Source of the DNA: an uncultured Clostridia bacterium
Lineage (GTDB): Bacteria > Bacillota > Clostridia > Oscillospirales > Ruminococcaceae
DNA length: 32,625 nucleotides
NCBI GenBank assembly: GCA_937892655.1
Contig: CALBJC010000115.1
Span: 1-32,625, forward strand
Direction of reading: 5' to 3'
The notes beneath the pieces were generated by a model. It was not told where the DNA came from and searched no databases. It saw nothing but the letters and a program-made list of their open reading frames with translations. Shown in pieces: positions 22,615 to 30,259 of this stretch. The position numbers and the translations under genes are program-made. How positions within the stretch are numbered: position 1 is the stretch's first letter; each line of letters opens with the position of its first letter.

Positions 22615-23088
22615 TTAAAACTTATCAGATGCCGCCTTCTTTGCCGCTGTTACATCAGGGCAGATGATTAAAACTACATAATTGCCGTTTGTATATACAA
22701 TAGATTTTTTGAGCTTTGCCTCTTCTTCAGGAACATAGCCTGCAAAATCGTTTGTTCTCTTCTGGATTCTTTTTTCAAATATGGTTTTTATTTCATCAGC
22801 CGCCTTTGAGTCAACTGCCTTTACAACAGTAATTTCATCAGCAATAGCCGCATTGCCTGCATAGGTCATAGCAAAGCTTTCATAAAGTGATGCATCTAAG
22901 CTGTAGCGGAAATTAAATTCATCTGAGGTTCCATCCATCATATCCTCAAGACCTGACTGGCTGTCAACAACTGCCTTTAAAACATCCTTTACATCGGGAG
23001 TTTTTTCTTCACCGCCGCATGAAGCGAAGGTTACAATACTCATAACTGAAATTAAAATAAGTGAGATTATTCTTTTAAAGCTTTTCAT
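22615..23088 (-). CDS. DUF4358 family lipoprotein
   Basis: The 157-residue protein begins with a lipoprotein signal peptide (lipobox FASC, Cys at 24). The rest fits DUF4358: EITVVKAVDSKAADEIKTIF, RTNDFAGYVPEEEAKLKKS and NYVVLIICPD. The family is widespread in Clostridia, secreted and of unknown function. It begins about 20 bp after the SGNH hydrolase gene, so the two are co-transcribed. An extracytoplasmic partner role is an inference from that pairing. Confidence 0.85.
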   Translation of the reverse strand: MKSFKRIISLILISVMSIVTFASCGGEEKTPDVKDVLKAVVDSQSGLEDMMDGTSDEFNFRYSLDASLYESFAMTYAGNAAIADEITVVKAVDSKAADEIKTIFEKRIQKRTNDFAGYVPEEEAKLKKSIVYTNGNYVVLIICPDVTAAKKAASDKF

Positions 23089-23108
23089 TTGTCATTATCC
23101 TTTTCTGA

Positions 23109-23975
23109 TTAGTTAGCAACGTGAGTCATAAGAAAATCGAGCATTACATCATAGGTCGATCTCTGGAAATGGTAGCCGTCTCTTGCGGCCATTTCATCAG
23201 GGAATTTACCGCTGTTATCCTTAAGCGCAGTATTTAAATCAACAAAATATACGCTCTTTTCGTTTGCAAGCTTTAAAAGCTCTGAGTTGTATGCATCGAT
23301 ATCGCTGTTTTTGATTGGTGATTCTGCGGCAACCTCTCTTGAAGCGGTTACAGGCGGAATTGAGATAACATATATTTTAGCGTTCGGAAGCTTGATTTTT
23401 ATACTATCAATAAACGCTGAATGCTTTGAAATCATCTGGTCATTTGTAAGCCATGCAATACCGTTTGAGCCAAGCATAATATAGATGTTCTGAGGATTTC
23501 TCTGAACAAGGCCCTCCAATACTGTCATCTCGCCATACGATGTTGCGATAACCTCGGTATCGATCTTCTGAATATTCATACCGATACTAGCATAAACGTT
23601 CTTTCTGTCAAAAATCTGATATGACGCCAAACCATCAGTAATCGAGTCGCCGACAAATGCGCAGGTATTAAAATAATCCATACCAACACTTGCAGATTCA
23701 CCTATCGGGTTTGTAGCCGAACCTGCAGGTACATTATCTGCAACCGAGCTTTCATCGGTTATTGATTCATCTGAGGTACTGTCAAGTTCTGAATCCTCAG
23801 CGCTGTCTGTAACGCTGTCTGCTATCGGCAGTGATGAGCCATCCAGAACCTGCTCTAAGGTTGTATTTTTCATATAAAGGACAAAGCAGATTATAAATGC
23901 TGCCATTGCCGCTAAAACAACAAAGCTAAAATGATATCTCGCCCTTCTTCTCTTTTTACCCTGTGGCTGAGGCAT
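23109..23975 (-). CDS. Membrane-anchored SGNH/GDSL hydrolase family protein
   Basis: The 288-residue protein has a basic N-terminus and one membrane helix (about 15-36). An acidic Ser/Thr/Asp-rich linker follows (about 45-95), then an extracellular SGNH domain. Block I is FVGDSITDG (catalytic Ser), the Asn block is MLGSNGIAW, and the C-terminal DGYHF supplies the Asp-x-x-His pair. Such enzymes are usually esterases or acyl transferases acting on glycans or other envelope polymers; the substrate is unknown. AAAGGA lies upstream of the ATG. It is the first gene of the five-gene envelope operon behind a strong promoter. Confidence 0.9.
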   Translation of the reverse strand: MPQPQGKKRRRARYHFSFVVLAAMAAFIICFVLYMKNTTLEQVLDGSSLPIADSVTDSAEDSELDSTSDESITDESSVADNVPAGSATNPIGESASVGMDYFNTCAFVGDSITDGLASYQIFDRKNVYASIGMNIQKIDTEVIATSYGEMTVLEGLVQRNPQNIYIMLGSNGIAWLTNDQMISKHSAFIDSIKIKLPNAKIYVISIPPVTASREVAAESPIKNSDIDAYNSELLKLANEKSVYFVDLNTALKDNSGKFPDEMAARDGYHFQRSTYDVMLDFLMTHVAN

Positions 23976-24035
23976 AAAAACATTCCTTTCTTTTTATAAT
24001 TTATATATATCTATAAAAGTAAAATTCTAAATTTA

Positions 24036-24064
24036 ATTATACTATAAACGGCTTATTTTTGCAA
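24036..24064 (-). promoter_or_regulatory. Sigma-A-like promoter of the envelope operon
   Basis: On the minus strand TTGCAA (24059-24064) and TATAAT (24036-24041) are separated by 17 bp. Confidence 0.75.
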
Positions 24065-24091
24065 CTGTTTTTTAGTATAAAACTTTTACAC

Positions 24092-24120
24092 TTGATTTAT
24101 TTGTTTAAATATGTTATAAT
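24092..24120 (+). promoter_or_regulatory. Sigma-A-like promoter of the citrate synthase gene
   Basis: TTGATT (24092-24097) and TATAAT (24115-24120) are separated by 17 bp. The expected start near 24127 gives a leader of about 70 nt that contains a terminator-like hairpin. Confidence 0.75.
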
Positions 24121-24142
24121 TTATTCAATCTTTAATACATAA

Positions 24143-24173
24143 ACCCCCAAGATGTACTCTTGAGGGTATTTTT
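24143..24173 (+). terminator. Terminator-like hairpin in the citrate synthase leader
   Basis: ACCCCCAAGA pairs with TCTTGAGGGT (one C/A mismatch) across a five-base loop and is followed by ATTTTT. It lies between the gene's own promoter and its ribosome binding site, and no upstream plus-strand gene needs a terminator here. It is therefore a candidate attenuator. Confidence 0.7.
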
Positions 24174-24198
24174 ATAACAAAAGAAGGAGGACACCCGA

Positions 24199-25527
24199 TT
24201 GAACGAAAGAATACTCAGCTATGCTGCAGAAAAAGAAACACTACTGCGTGAAAGTGATTATATCGACCCTTCCCTTTACAGCGATTATAATGTAATGAGA
24301 GGTCTGCGTGACCTTAACGGTAACGGCGTTTTAGCAGGTCTTACCAATATTTCAAAAATCATCTCCTCAAAAACAGTTGACGGTGAAAGAAAGCCATGCG
24401 ACGGCGAATTATGGTATCGTGGCTACAGAATTGAAGAGCTTCTGAAAAACTTAGGCGAAGAGGAAATGGGCTTTGAAAGAATAGCTTATCTTCTTTTAAT
24501 GGGTAAGCTCCCTTCCAAGAATGACGAAAGAGATTTCTTTGATATTTTGGGCGAATGCAGAAAGCTGCCTACAAACTTTACCCGTGACGTTATTATGAAA
24601 GCGCCAAGCAGCGATATTATGAACTCTATGACAAGAAGTATTCTGACACTCGCATCATACGATAAGAATACTCTTGATACATCTATTCCAAATTCATTAA
24701 GGCAGTGTATGCAGCTGATAGCGCAGTTTCCGCTTTTAGCTATCTACGGCTACAATGCATATAACCACTATGAAAACCTGGAGAGTATGTTTATTCACCG
24801 TCCTGACCCTATGCTTTCTACTGCTGAAAACTTCCTTATGATGTTAAGAGCTGATAAGGATTATACGATAACAGAGGCTAAAGTTTTGGATACAGCGCTC
24901 ATTTTGCATATGGAGCACGGCGGCGGTAATAACTCAACCTTTACAACAAGAGTTGTAACCTCATCAGGCTCAGATACCTATTCAACAATTGCGGCGGCTA
25001 TGTCATCGCTTAAAGGTCCTAAGCACGGTGGCGCAAACATCAAGGTTATGAGTATGATGGATGACATCAGGCTCAATGTTATGGACTACTCTGACAAGGA
25101 TGAAATTGAGGCATATCTCACAAAAATCGTTGATAAGCAGGCGTTTGACAATAAGGGACTTATCTACGGTATGGGTCACGCTGTTTACTCTATCTCTGAC
25201 CCCAGAGAGAGAATTTTCAAGAGCTATGTTGAAAAGCTCGCCCTTGAAAAAGGCAGAACTGAAGACCTTATGCTTTATAAGAATATCGAAGAGCTCGCCC
25301 CTGTCGTTATCGCAAAGAAGCGAAATATCTACAAGGGTGTCAGCCCTAACGTTGACTTCTACAGCGGTTTTGTATATGATATGCTGGGTATTCCTCAGGA
25401 ATTATATACAGCGATGTTTGCAATCGCAAGAATAGTCGGCTGGAGCGCTCACAGATTAGAAGAGCTCATCTGTACAGACAAAATTATCCGTCCTGCATAC
25501 AGAAGCGTTATGACAAAATTGCAGTAA
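24199..25527 (+). CDS. Citrate synthase
   Basis: The 442-residue enzyme condenses oxaloacetate and acetyl-CoA to citrate. Family motifs are DGELWYRGYRIEELL, LILHMEHGGGNNSTFTTRVV (first catalytic His region), SLKGPKHGGANIKVM (second His), GMGHAVYSISDPRERIF and SPNVDFYSGFVYDMLGI (catalytic Asp). Length and motifs fit the type II citrate synthases of clostridia. The start is TTG at 24199, with a strong AAGGAGG eight bases upstream. In a fermenter it likely feeds 2-oxoglutarate and glutamate synthesis. No aconitase or isocitrate dehydrogenase gene is adjacent. Confidence 0.95.
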   Translation: MNERILSYAAEKETLLRESDYIDPSLYSDYNVMRGLRDLNGNGVLAGLTNISKIISSKTVDGERKPCDGELWYRGYRIEELLKNLGEEEMGFERIAYLLLMGKLPSKNDERDFFDILGECRKLPTNFTRDVIMKAPSSDIMNSMTRSILTLASYDKNTLDTSIPNSLRQCMQLIAQFPLLAIYGYNAYNHYENLESMFIHRPDPMLSTAENFLMMLRADKDYTITEAKVLDTALILHMEHGGGNNSTFTTRVVTSSGSDTYSTIAAAMSSLKGPKHGGANIKVMSMMDDIRLNVMDYSDKDEIEAYLTKIVDKQAFDNKGLIYGMGHAVYSISDPRERIFKSYVEKLALEKGRTEDLMLYKNIEELAPVVIAKKRNIYKGVSPNVDFYSGFVYDMLGIPQELYTAMFAIARIVGWSAHRLEELICTDKIIRPAYRSVMTKLQ

Positions 25528-25575
25528 AAAAATAAGCCTACCAGACTTAAGACCTGCGGCTATATAAAAGTATAC

Positions 25576-25611
25576 AAAGCCACTTCTGATATTAATGTCA
25601 GAAGTGGCTTT
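25576..25611. terminator. Terminator of the citrate synthase gene
   Basis: A 14-bp stem (AAAGCCACTTCTGA pairing with TCAGAAGTGGCTTT) is followed by T residues. It is a close relative of the stems at 10097-10131 and 13207-13240. Confidence 0.85.
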
Positions 25612-25621
25612 TGGGTTATAA

Positions 25622-25650
25622 TTGACTTTATACAGAAAACTTGTTATAAT
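25622..25650 (+). promoter_or_regulatory. Sigma-A-like promoter of the HEXXH protein gene
   Basis: TTGACT (25622-25627) and TATAAT (25645-25650) are separated by 17 bp, about 80 bp before the start codon. Confidence 0.75.
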
Positions 25651-25735
25651 CATCAAAGCAATAAATAAAAATTTGACTAATAGTTTTTAAAATCCGCTTT
25701 TTTGAAGCTTTAATCAACTATAGGAGGATAAGCAT

Positions 25736-26641
25736 ATGATGCCTATTGTAAGCGAGCAGGTAGAGCTTGTACAAGTATTGCTATATTTGTCAAACAGACA
25801 AGAAAGAGTAATGCAATATTTAAATAATAAAAAGTATTCCGAGGCTATCTCCGCTTTTTTCTCTCATATGAAAAATCATAAAGCTGTAAATATGACAAGA
25901 AATCTTATTGACAATAACAACTTCATCCACATAAAGCCGCTGCGTGCCATATTATCGTTGGAGCAAATATTGATGGAAGAAAAACACGACCTAAACGAAT
26001 GGGCAATCAGTGTAAAAGAATTCATTGCTGATACAGACTTTCACACTTTTTATCTCAATCAAGAGGGCTATTATAATTGGATATTAGATAATCTAAGCCA
26101 ATGTTATTTTGATAGTTGGATTGCTTACATAGAACAATATTTCAGGCAAAAGCCGGAAGAATTCAAGTTAATCATTTGCCCCATAGCAGGAAATTATGGT
26201 TTCAATATTCGCAATACCTCTTATACAGTTAGGTGTATGCCTTATTATGATGATAATCAAAATCCTAATTGGAAATTCGATTTTTTTGCAAAAGGAATAG
26301 CGCATGAATATGCGCATTGCTTTGTAAATCCTACTGTTGAAGCACATAAATACATATTAAAGAAGCATGACACATTTTTTAAGAGTCATAAAAATATGTC
26401 GAATGCTTACAATGTGGATTATGCTGTAATGAATGAATATTGGGTAAGAGCGTTTGCGATACGTTTTATGGAGCAAAATCAACACACTTTCCCCAATTTT
26501 GATATTGCAGAAGAGTATCGGCGCCAAAAAGAGTCTTTCATCCATATTGATAAATTTGTGGAGTTATTAAGGGAGTTTGAACAGGCGAAATCTCCCTTTG
26601 AAGATTTTTACCTAAAGAGTATGCGGAATTTTCAGCTTTAA
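25736..26641 (+). CDS. Putative zinc-metallopeptidase-like protein with HEXXH motif
   Basis: The 301-residue protein has no signal peptide or membrane helix. It carries a gluzincin-like motif IAHEYAHCFVNP near residues 188-199 (HEYAH fits HEXXH). A downstream VMNEYWVRAFAIRF near 230-243 could supply the third zinc ligand. The layout resembles DUF4932-type proteins, but I am not certain of the family. A mainly helical N-terminal half (about 1-135) shows no motif. AGGAGG lies eight bases before ATG 25736. It has its own promoter and terminator. Codon use is visibly more AT-rich than in neighbouring genes, suggesting later acquisition. Substrate and role are unknown. Confidence 0.78.
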   Translation: MMPIVSEQVELVQVLLYLSNRQERVMQYLNNKKYSEAISAFFSHMKNHKAVNMTRNLIDNNNFIHIKPLRAILSLEQILMEEKHDLNEWAISVKEFIADTDFHTFYLNQEGYYNWILDNLSQCYFDSWIAYIEQYFRQKPEEFKLIICPIAGNYGFNIRNTSYTVRCMPYYDDNQNPNWKFDFFAKGIAHEYAHCFVNPTVEAHKYILKKHDTFFKSHKNMSNAYNVDYAVMNEYWVRAFAIRFMEQNQHTFPNFDIAEEYRRQKESFIHIDKFVELLREFEQAKSPFEDFYLKSMRNFQL

Positions 26642-26700
26642 AATTTAAAAGGCTATTTGACTTGCAGACCAATCCTAATTTATATTTGAGATATTAAAAT

Positions 26701-26727
26701 AACCCGTGAAGAAAATCTTCACGGGTT
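26701..26727. terminator. Bidirectional terminator between the HEXXH gene and ileS
   Basis: AACCCGTGAAGA pairs perfectly with TCTTCACGGGTT around a three-base gap, with T-rich flanks on both sides. The stem core is the same as at 9337-9363. Confidence 0.85.
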
Positions 26728-26767
26728 ATACTTTTTACTACCAATTAATCGGCAAGCTTTAATTTTA

Positions 26768-29700
26768 TTACTTTCTTTCAACGCCGAGGGTTACTGTTTC
26801 GCCGTTTATATCCCACTGCTTAACGCTGCCCTGAGCGCTGCCGTAAACAAATTCGTTTACAAGACAATCGCCTGAGATTGTAGCTTCGTTAGCCTTGATG
26901 ATACTAGCTACATTATCGTTATCCATACAGTAAACTGTAATCTTATCCATAACGTTGAAGTCAGCTTCCTTACGCATTGTCTGAATCTTGCTGATTACTT
27001 CACGAACAAAGCCTTCTTCGATAAGCTCTGGTGTGAGAGTTGTATCCAAAACTACTGTTGTGTAGTTTTCGGTTACTGTGAAGAAGCCTTCGCGCTGAAC
27101 AACATCGATGAGTAAATCTTCTTCATAAAGGCTGATTTCACCGATTGATACATTGAGCTTGATACAGCTATTAGCGTCAAGCTCTGCCTTTGCGGCACTG
27201 CCATCAATCTCTGAAAGAAGTGTTCTGATTTCACCTAAAACCTTACCATACTTAGGACCGATAGTCTTGAGCTGTGGCTTGAAGGAGTATGAAATGAACT
27301 GTGAAACATCGTCAATAAATGTGAGTGCCTTGATGTTGAGCTCATCAACAACGATTGAAGCGTATTCATCAGAGAGCTTGTTTTCGCTCTGAACATACAT
27401 ATTAGCAAGTGGCTGACGGTTCTTTCTGTTAGAGCCGTTTCTTGCAGCTCTGCCGAGAACTACAACGTCAAGAACTGTCTTCATCTTAGCTTCCATATCA
27501 GCGTCGATGAGGTTTTCATTCACTTCAGGGAACATACAAAGATGTACACTCTCAGGAGCTGACTTATCTACTGAGCAAACGAGGTTGCGGTAGATATCTT
27601 CAGCCATGAATGGAATCATAGGAGCAGCTGCCTTTGCAGTTGTAACAAGAGCTGTATAAAGAGTAAGGTAGGCGTTGATCTTATCCTGAGTCATTTCAGG
27701 TGCCCAGTATCTTTCTCTGCCACGGCGAACGTACCAGTTAGAAAGCTCATCTACAAATTCTTCGAGTGCTCTTGCAGCTTCAGGAATCTTGTAGTTATCA
27801 AGGTTTGTATCAACATCCTTGACCATTGTATTAAGACGTGATAAAAGCCACTTATCCATAACGCCAAGTGAGTTATAATCAAGCTCATACTTTGTAGGGT
27901 CAAACTGGTCGATTTCAGCATAGAGAACGTAGAATGCATAAGTATTCCACAATGTACCCATAAACTTTCTCTGACCTTCGATAACTGCCTTGCCGTGGAA
28001 CTTGTTAGGAAGCCATGGCTGTGAGTTTGTATAGAAATACCATCTGATAGCGTCAGCACCGTACTGTTCGAGTGCATCAAACGGGTCAACAGCGTTGCCC
28101 TTTGACTTTGACATCTTCTGACCATTTTCATCCTGAACGTGACCGAGAACAATTACGTTTTCATAAGGTGACTTGTTGAAGATGAGAGTTGAGATAGCCA
28201 TAAGAGAATGGAACCAGCCTCTTGTCTGGTCAACAGCCTCAGAAATGAACTGAGCCGGGAACTGAGCCTCGAAAAGCTCCTTGTTTTCAAATGGATAGTG
28301 ATGCTGAGCAAATGGCATAGCGCCTGAGTCAAACCAGCAGTCGATAACCTCAGGAACTCTTCTCATCTGCTTGCCGCACTTTTCACACTTGATAGTTACG
28401 TTATCAATGAATGGTCTGTGTAATTCAACCTTAGCGTCATCAGGATTACCGCTCATTTTAGCAAGCTCTTCACGGCTGCCGATACAATGCTGGTGACCGC
28501 ATTCACATTCCCAGATGTTGAGCGGAGTACCCCAGTAACGGTTTCTTGAGATAGCCCAGTCCTGAATGTTTTCAAGCCAGTTACCGAATCTGCCCTTACC
28601 GATTGATTCAGGAATCCAGTTTACTGTATTGTTGTTTCTGATAAGGTCATCCCTTACAGCTGTTTCTCTGATATACCATGATTCTCTAGCATAGTAGATA
28701 AGTGGAGTATCGCATCTCCAGCAGTGTGGATAGCTATGCTCAAACTTAGGAGCTGAGAACAAAAGACCACGCTTGTCAAGGTCTTCTAATACGAGTGGGT
28801 CAGCCTTCTTGCAGAATGTGCCTGCCCATGCAGTTTCAGCTGTCATTTCGCCCTTAGCGTCAACAAGCTGAACGAATGGTAAATCGTAATTCTTACCAAC
28901 CTTAGAGTCATCTTCACCGAATGCAGGCGCAATATGAACAACACCTGTACCGTCTGTAAGAGTAACGTAGCTGTCGCAGGTTACATAGTAGCACTTCTTG
29001 TCAGGCTTTACAAAGTCAAATAATGGCTCGTATTCCTTGTATTCCAAATCCTTACCTGTGTAGCTTTCCAAAACTTCAAACTCTTCTTCGATAACTGATG
29101 AAACAAGAGCCTGAGCCATATAGTAAACCATACCGCTTGCAGTCTTGATCTTTACATAGGTTTCAACAGGGTTTACACAAAGAGCAACGTTTGATGGGAG
29201 TGTCCAAGGAGTTGTTGTCCATGCGAGGATATAAGCATCTTCGCCTACTACCCTAAACTTTGCGATAGCTGAACGCTCCTTAACATCCTTATAGCCCTGA
29301 GCAACCTCAGCACTTGAAAGAGGAGTACCGCAACGTGGGCAGTAAGGAACGATCTTGAAGCCCTTGTATAAAAGACCCTTATCCCAGATAGTTTTGAGAG
29401 CCCACCATTCTGACTCAATATAGTCATCGTGGTATGTTACATAAGGGTCATCCATATCAGCCCAGAAGCCAACTGTTGATGAGAAATCCTCCCACATACC
29501 CTTATATTTCCAAACGCTTTCCTTACACTTGCCGATAAATGGTTCAAGACCGTATTCTTCGATCTGATCCTTACCGTCAAGGCCTAAAAGCTTTTCAACT
29601 TCAAGTTCAACAGGAAGACCGTGAGTATCCCAGCCTGCCTTTCTTGGAACCATACAGCCCTTCATTGTTCTGTAACGAGGAATCATATCCTTGATTACTC

Positions 29701-29884
29701 TTGTAAGAACGTGGCCGATATGAGGCTTACCGTTAGCTGTTGGCGGACCATCGTAGAATACGTATGGAGTGCCGTCACGTCTTTGTTCAATACTTTTTTC
29801 GAAAACCTTGTTTTCTTTCCAGAATTTCTCAACCTGCTTTTCGCGTTCAACGAAATTGAGGTTTGTAGATACCTTCTGATACAT
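26768..29884 (-). CDS. ileS: Isoleucyl-tRNA synthetase (long, IleS2-like type)
   Basis: The 1038-residue class I synthetase charges tRNA-Ile. The ATP-binding signature is FYDGPPTANGKPHIGHVLTR (HIGH). GWDTHGLPVELEVEK follows, then the CP1 editing domain with AWTTTPWTLPSNVALCVNP, and the KMSKS loop GQKMSKSKGNAVDPF. The anticodon-binding region and a long C-terminal domain end the protein. The sequence around HIGH and the length over 1000 residues resemble the eukaryote-like IleS2 group, which as a family tends to tolerate mupirocin. ATG at 29884 was chosen, with GGAGG eight bases upstream. The 65-codon in-frame extension to 30079 translates the T-box leader and is not real. Confidence 0.96.
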   Translation of the reverse strand: MYQKVSTNLNFVEREKQVEKFWKENKVFEKSIEQRRDGTPYVFYDGPPTANGKPHIGHVLTRVIKDMIPRYRTMKGCMVPRKAGWDTHGLPVELEVEKLLGLDGKDQIEEYGLEPFIGKCKESVWKYKGMWEDFSSTVGFWADMDDPYVTYHDDYIESEWWALKTIWDKGLLYKGFKIVPYCPRCGTPLSSAEVAQGYKDVKERSAIAKFRVVGEDAYILAWTTTPWTLPSNVALCVNPVETYVKIKTASGMVYYMAQALVSSVIEEEFEVLESYTGKDLEYKEYEPLFDFVKPDKKCYYVTCDSYVTLTDGTGVVHIAPAFGEDDSKVGKNYDLPFVQLVDAKGEMTAETAWAGTFCKKADPLVLEDLDKRGLLFSAPKFEHSYPHCWRCDTPLIYYARESWYIRETAVRDDLIRNNNTVNWIPESIGKGRFGNWLENIQDWAISRNRYWGTPLNIWECECGHQHCIGSREELAKMSGNPDDAKVELHRPFIDNVTIKCEKCGKQMRRVPEVIDCWFDSGAMPFAQHHYPFENKELFEAQFPAQFISEAVDQTRGWFHSLMAISTLIFNKSPYENVIVLGHVQDENGQKMSKSKGNAVDPFDALEQYGADAIRWYFYTNSQPWLPNKFHGKAVIEGQRKFMGTLWNTYAFYVLYAEIDQFDPTKYELDYNSLGVMDKWLLSRLNTMVKDVDTNLDNYKIPEAARALEEFVDELSNWYVRRGRERYWAPEMTQDKINAYLTLYTALVTTAKAAAPMIPFMAEDIYRNLVCSVDKSAPESVHLCMFPEVNENLIDADMEAKMKTVLDVVVLGRAARNGSNRKNRQPLANMYVQSENKLSDEYASIVVDELNIKALTFIDDVSQFISYSFKPQLKTIGPKYGKVLGEIRTLLSEIDGSAAKAELDANSCIKLNVSIGEISLYEEDLLIDVVQREGFFTVTENYTTVVLDTTLTPELIEEGFVREVISKIQTMRKEADFNVMDKITVYCMDNDNVASIIKANEATISGDCLVNEFVYGSAQGSVKQWDINGETVTLGVERK

Positions 29885-29929
29885 AAGCTTTACCTCCTGA
29901 TTATTTATGGTATGAGTTTTTAAGCAATA

Positions 29930-30175
29930 AAAAATGCCTCCGCCCAGAAAACAGGACGAAAGCTCGTTTAACCACCTTTTTTTCTGCATACCAACATATG
30001 CTCTTCCGATAACGGCGGAATGCCGACAAAATCTACTCGCATTACTGCTTTGGTTTTGCAACTTGGGAGGGATCTTCACTTTGCGCTACTCATATCGGAC
30101 TCACACCGTAACCGACTCGCTTTGACTTTCACCGCAAAACTACTTTCTCCGTCAACGTCTTTGATATTTTCAATT
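29930..30175 (-). promoter_or_regulatory. T-box riboswitch of ileS (tRNA-Ile sensing, AUC specifier)
   Basis: Read on the minus strand. Stem I is closed by GGAG (30147-30150) and CUCC. An inner TTTTGCG/CGCAAA helix brackets a specifier loop with AGUA on one side and GUGAAGAUC on the other, giving specifier AUC (Ile). Stem III is GCATA/TATGC (29986-30001). The antiterminator is AGG, a seven-base bulge UGGUUAA, a hairpin ACGA-GCUU-UCGU and CCU. The competing terminator pairs GCUUUCGUCC with GGGCGGAGGC (29936-29963) before a U-run. UGGU suits the A discriminator of tRNA-Ile. The usual bulge is UGGNACC, so the last three bases are atypical. Confidence 0.9.
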
Positions 30176-30181
30176 ACTATG

Positions 30182-30210
30182 ATAATAACATAGTTTTATA
30201 CCTTTGTCAA
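30182..30210 (-). promoter_or_regulatory. Sigma-A promoter of the ileS T-box transcript
   Basis: On the minus strand TTGACA (30205-30210) and TATTAT (30182-30187) are separated by 17 bp. The start site would be near 30175, just ahead of T-box Stem I. Confidence 0.85.
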
Positions 30211-30228
30211 GCGCATTTTAAACAAAAA

Positions 30229-30253
30229 ATCGCCCTGCAAAAAGCAGGACGAT
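30229..30253 (-). terminator. Terminator of the cation exchanger gene
   Basis: On the minus strand ATCGTCCTGC pairs with GCAGGGCGAT around a five-T loop and is followed by six T. It sits a few bases after the exchanger stop. Confidence 0.88.
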
Positions 30254-30259
30254 GTATTT

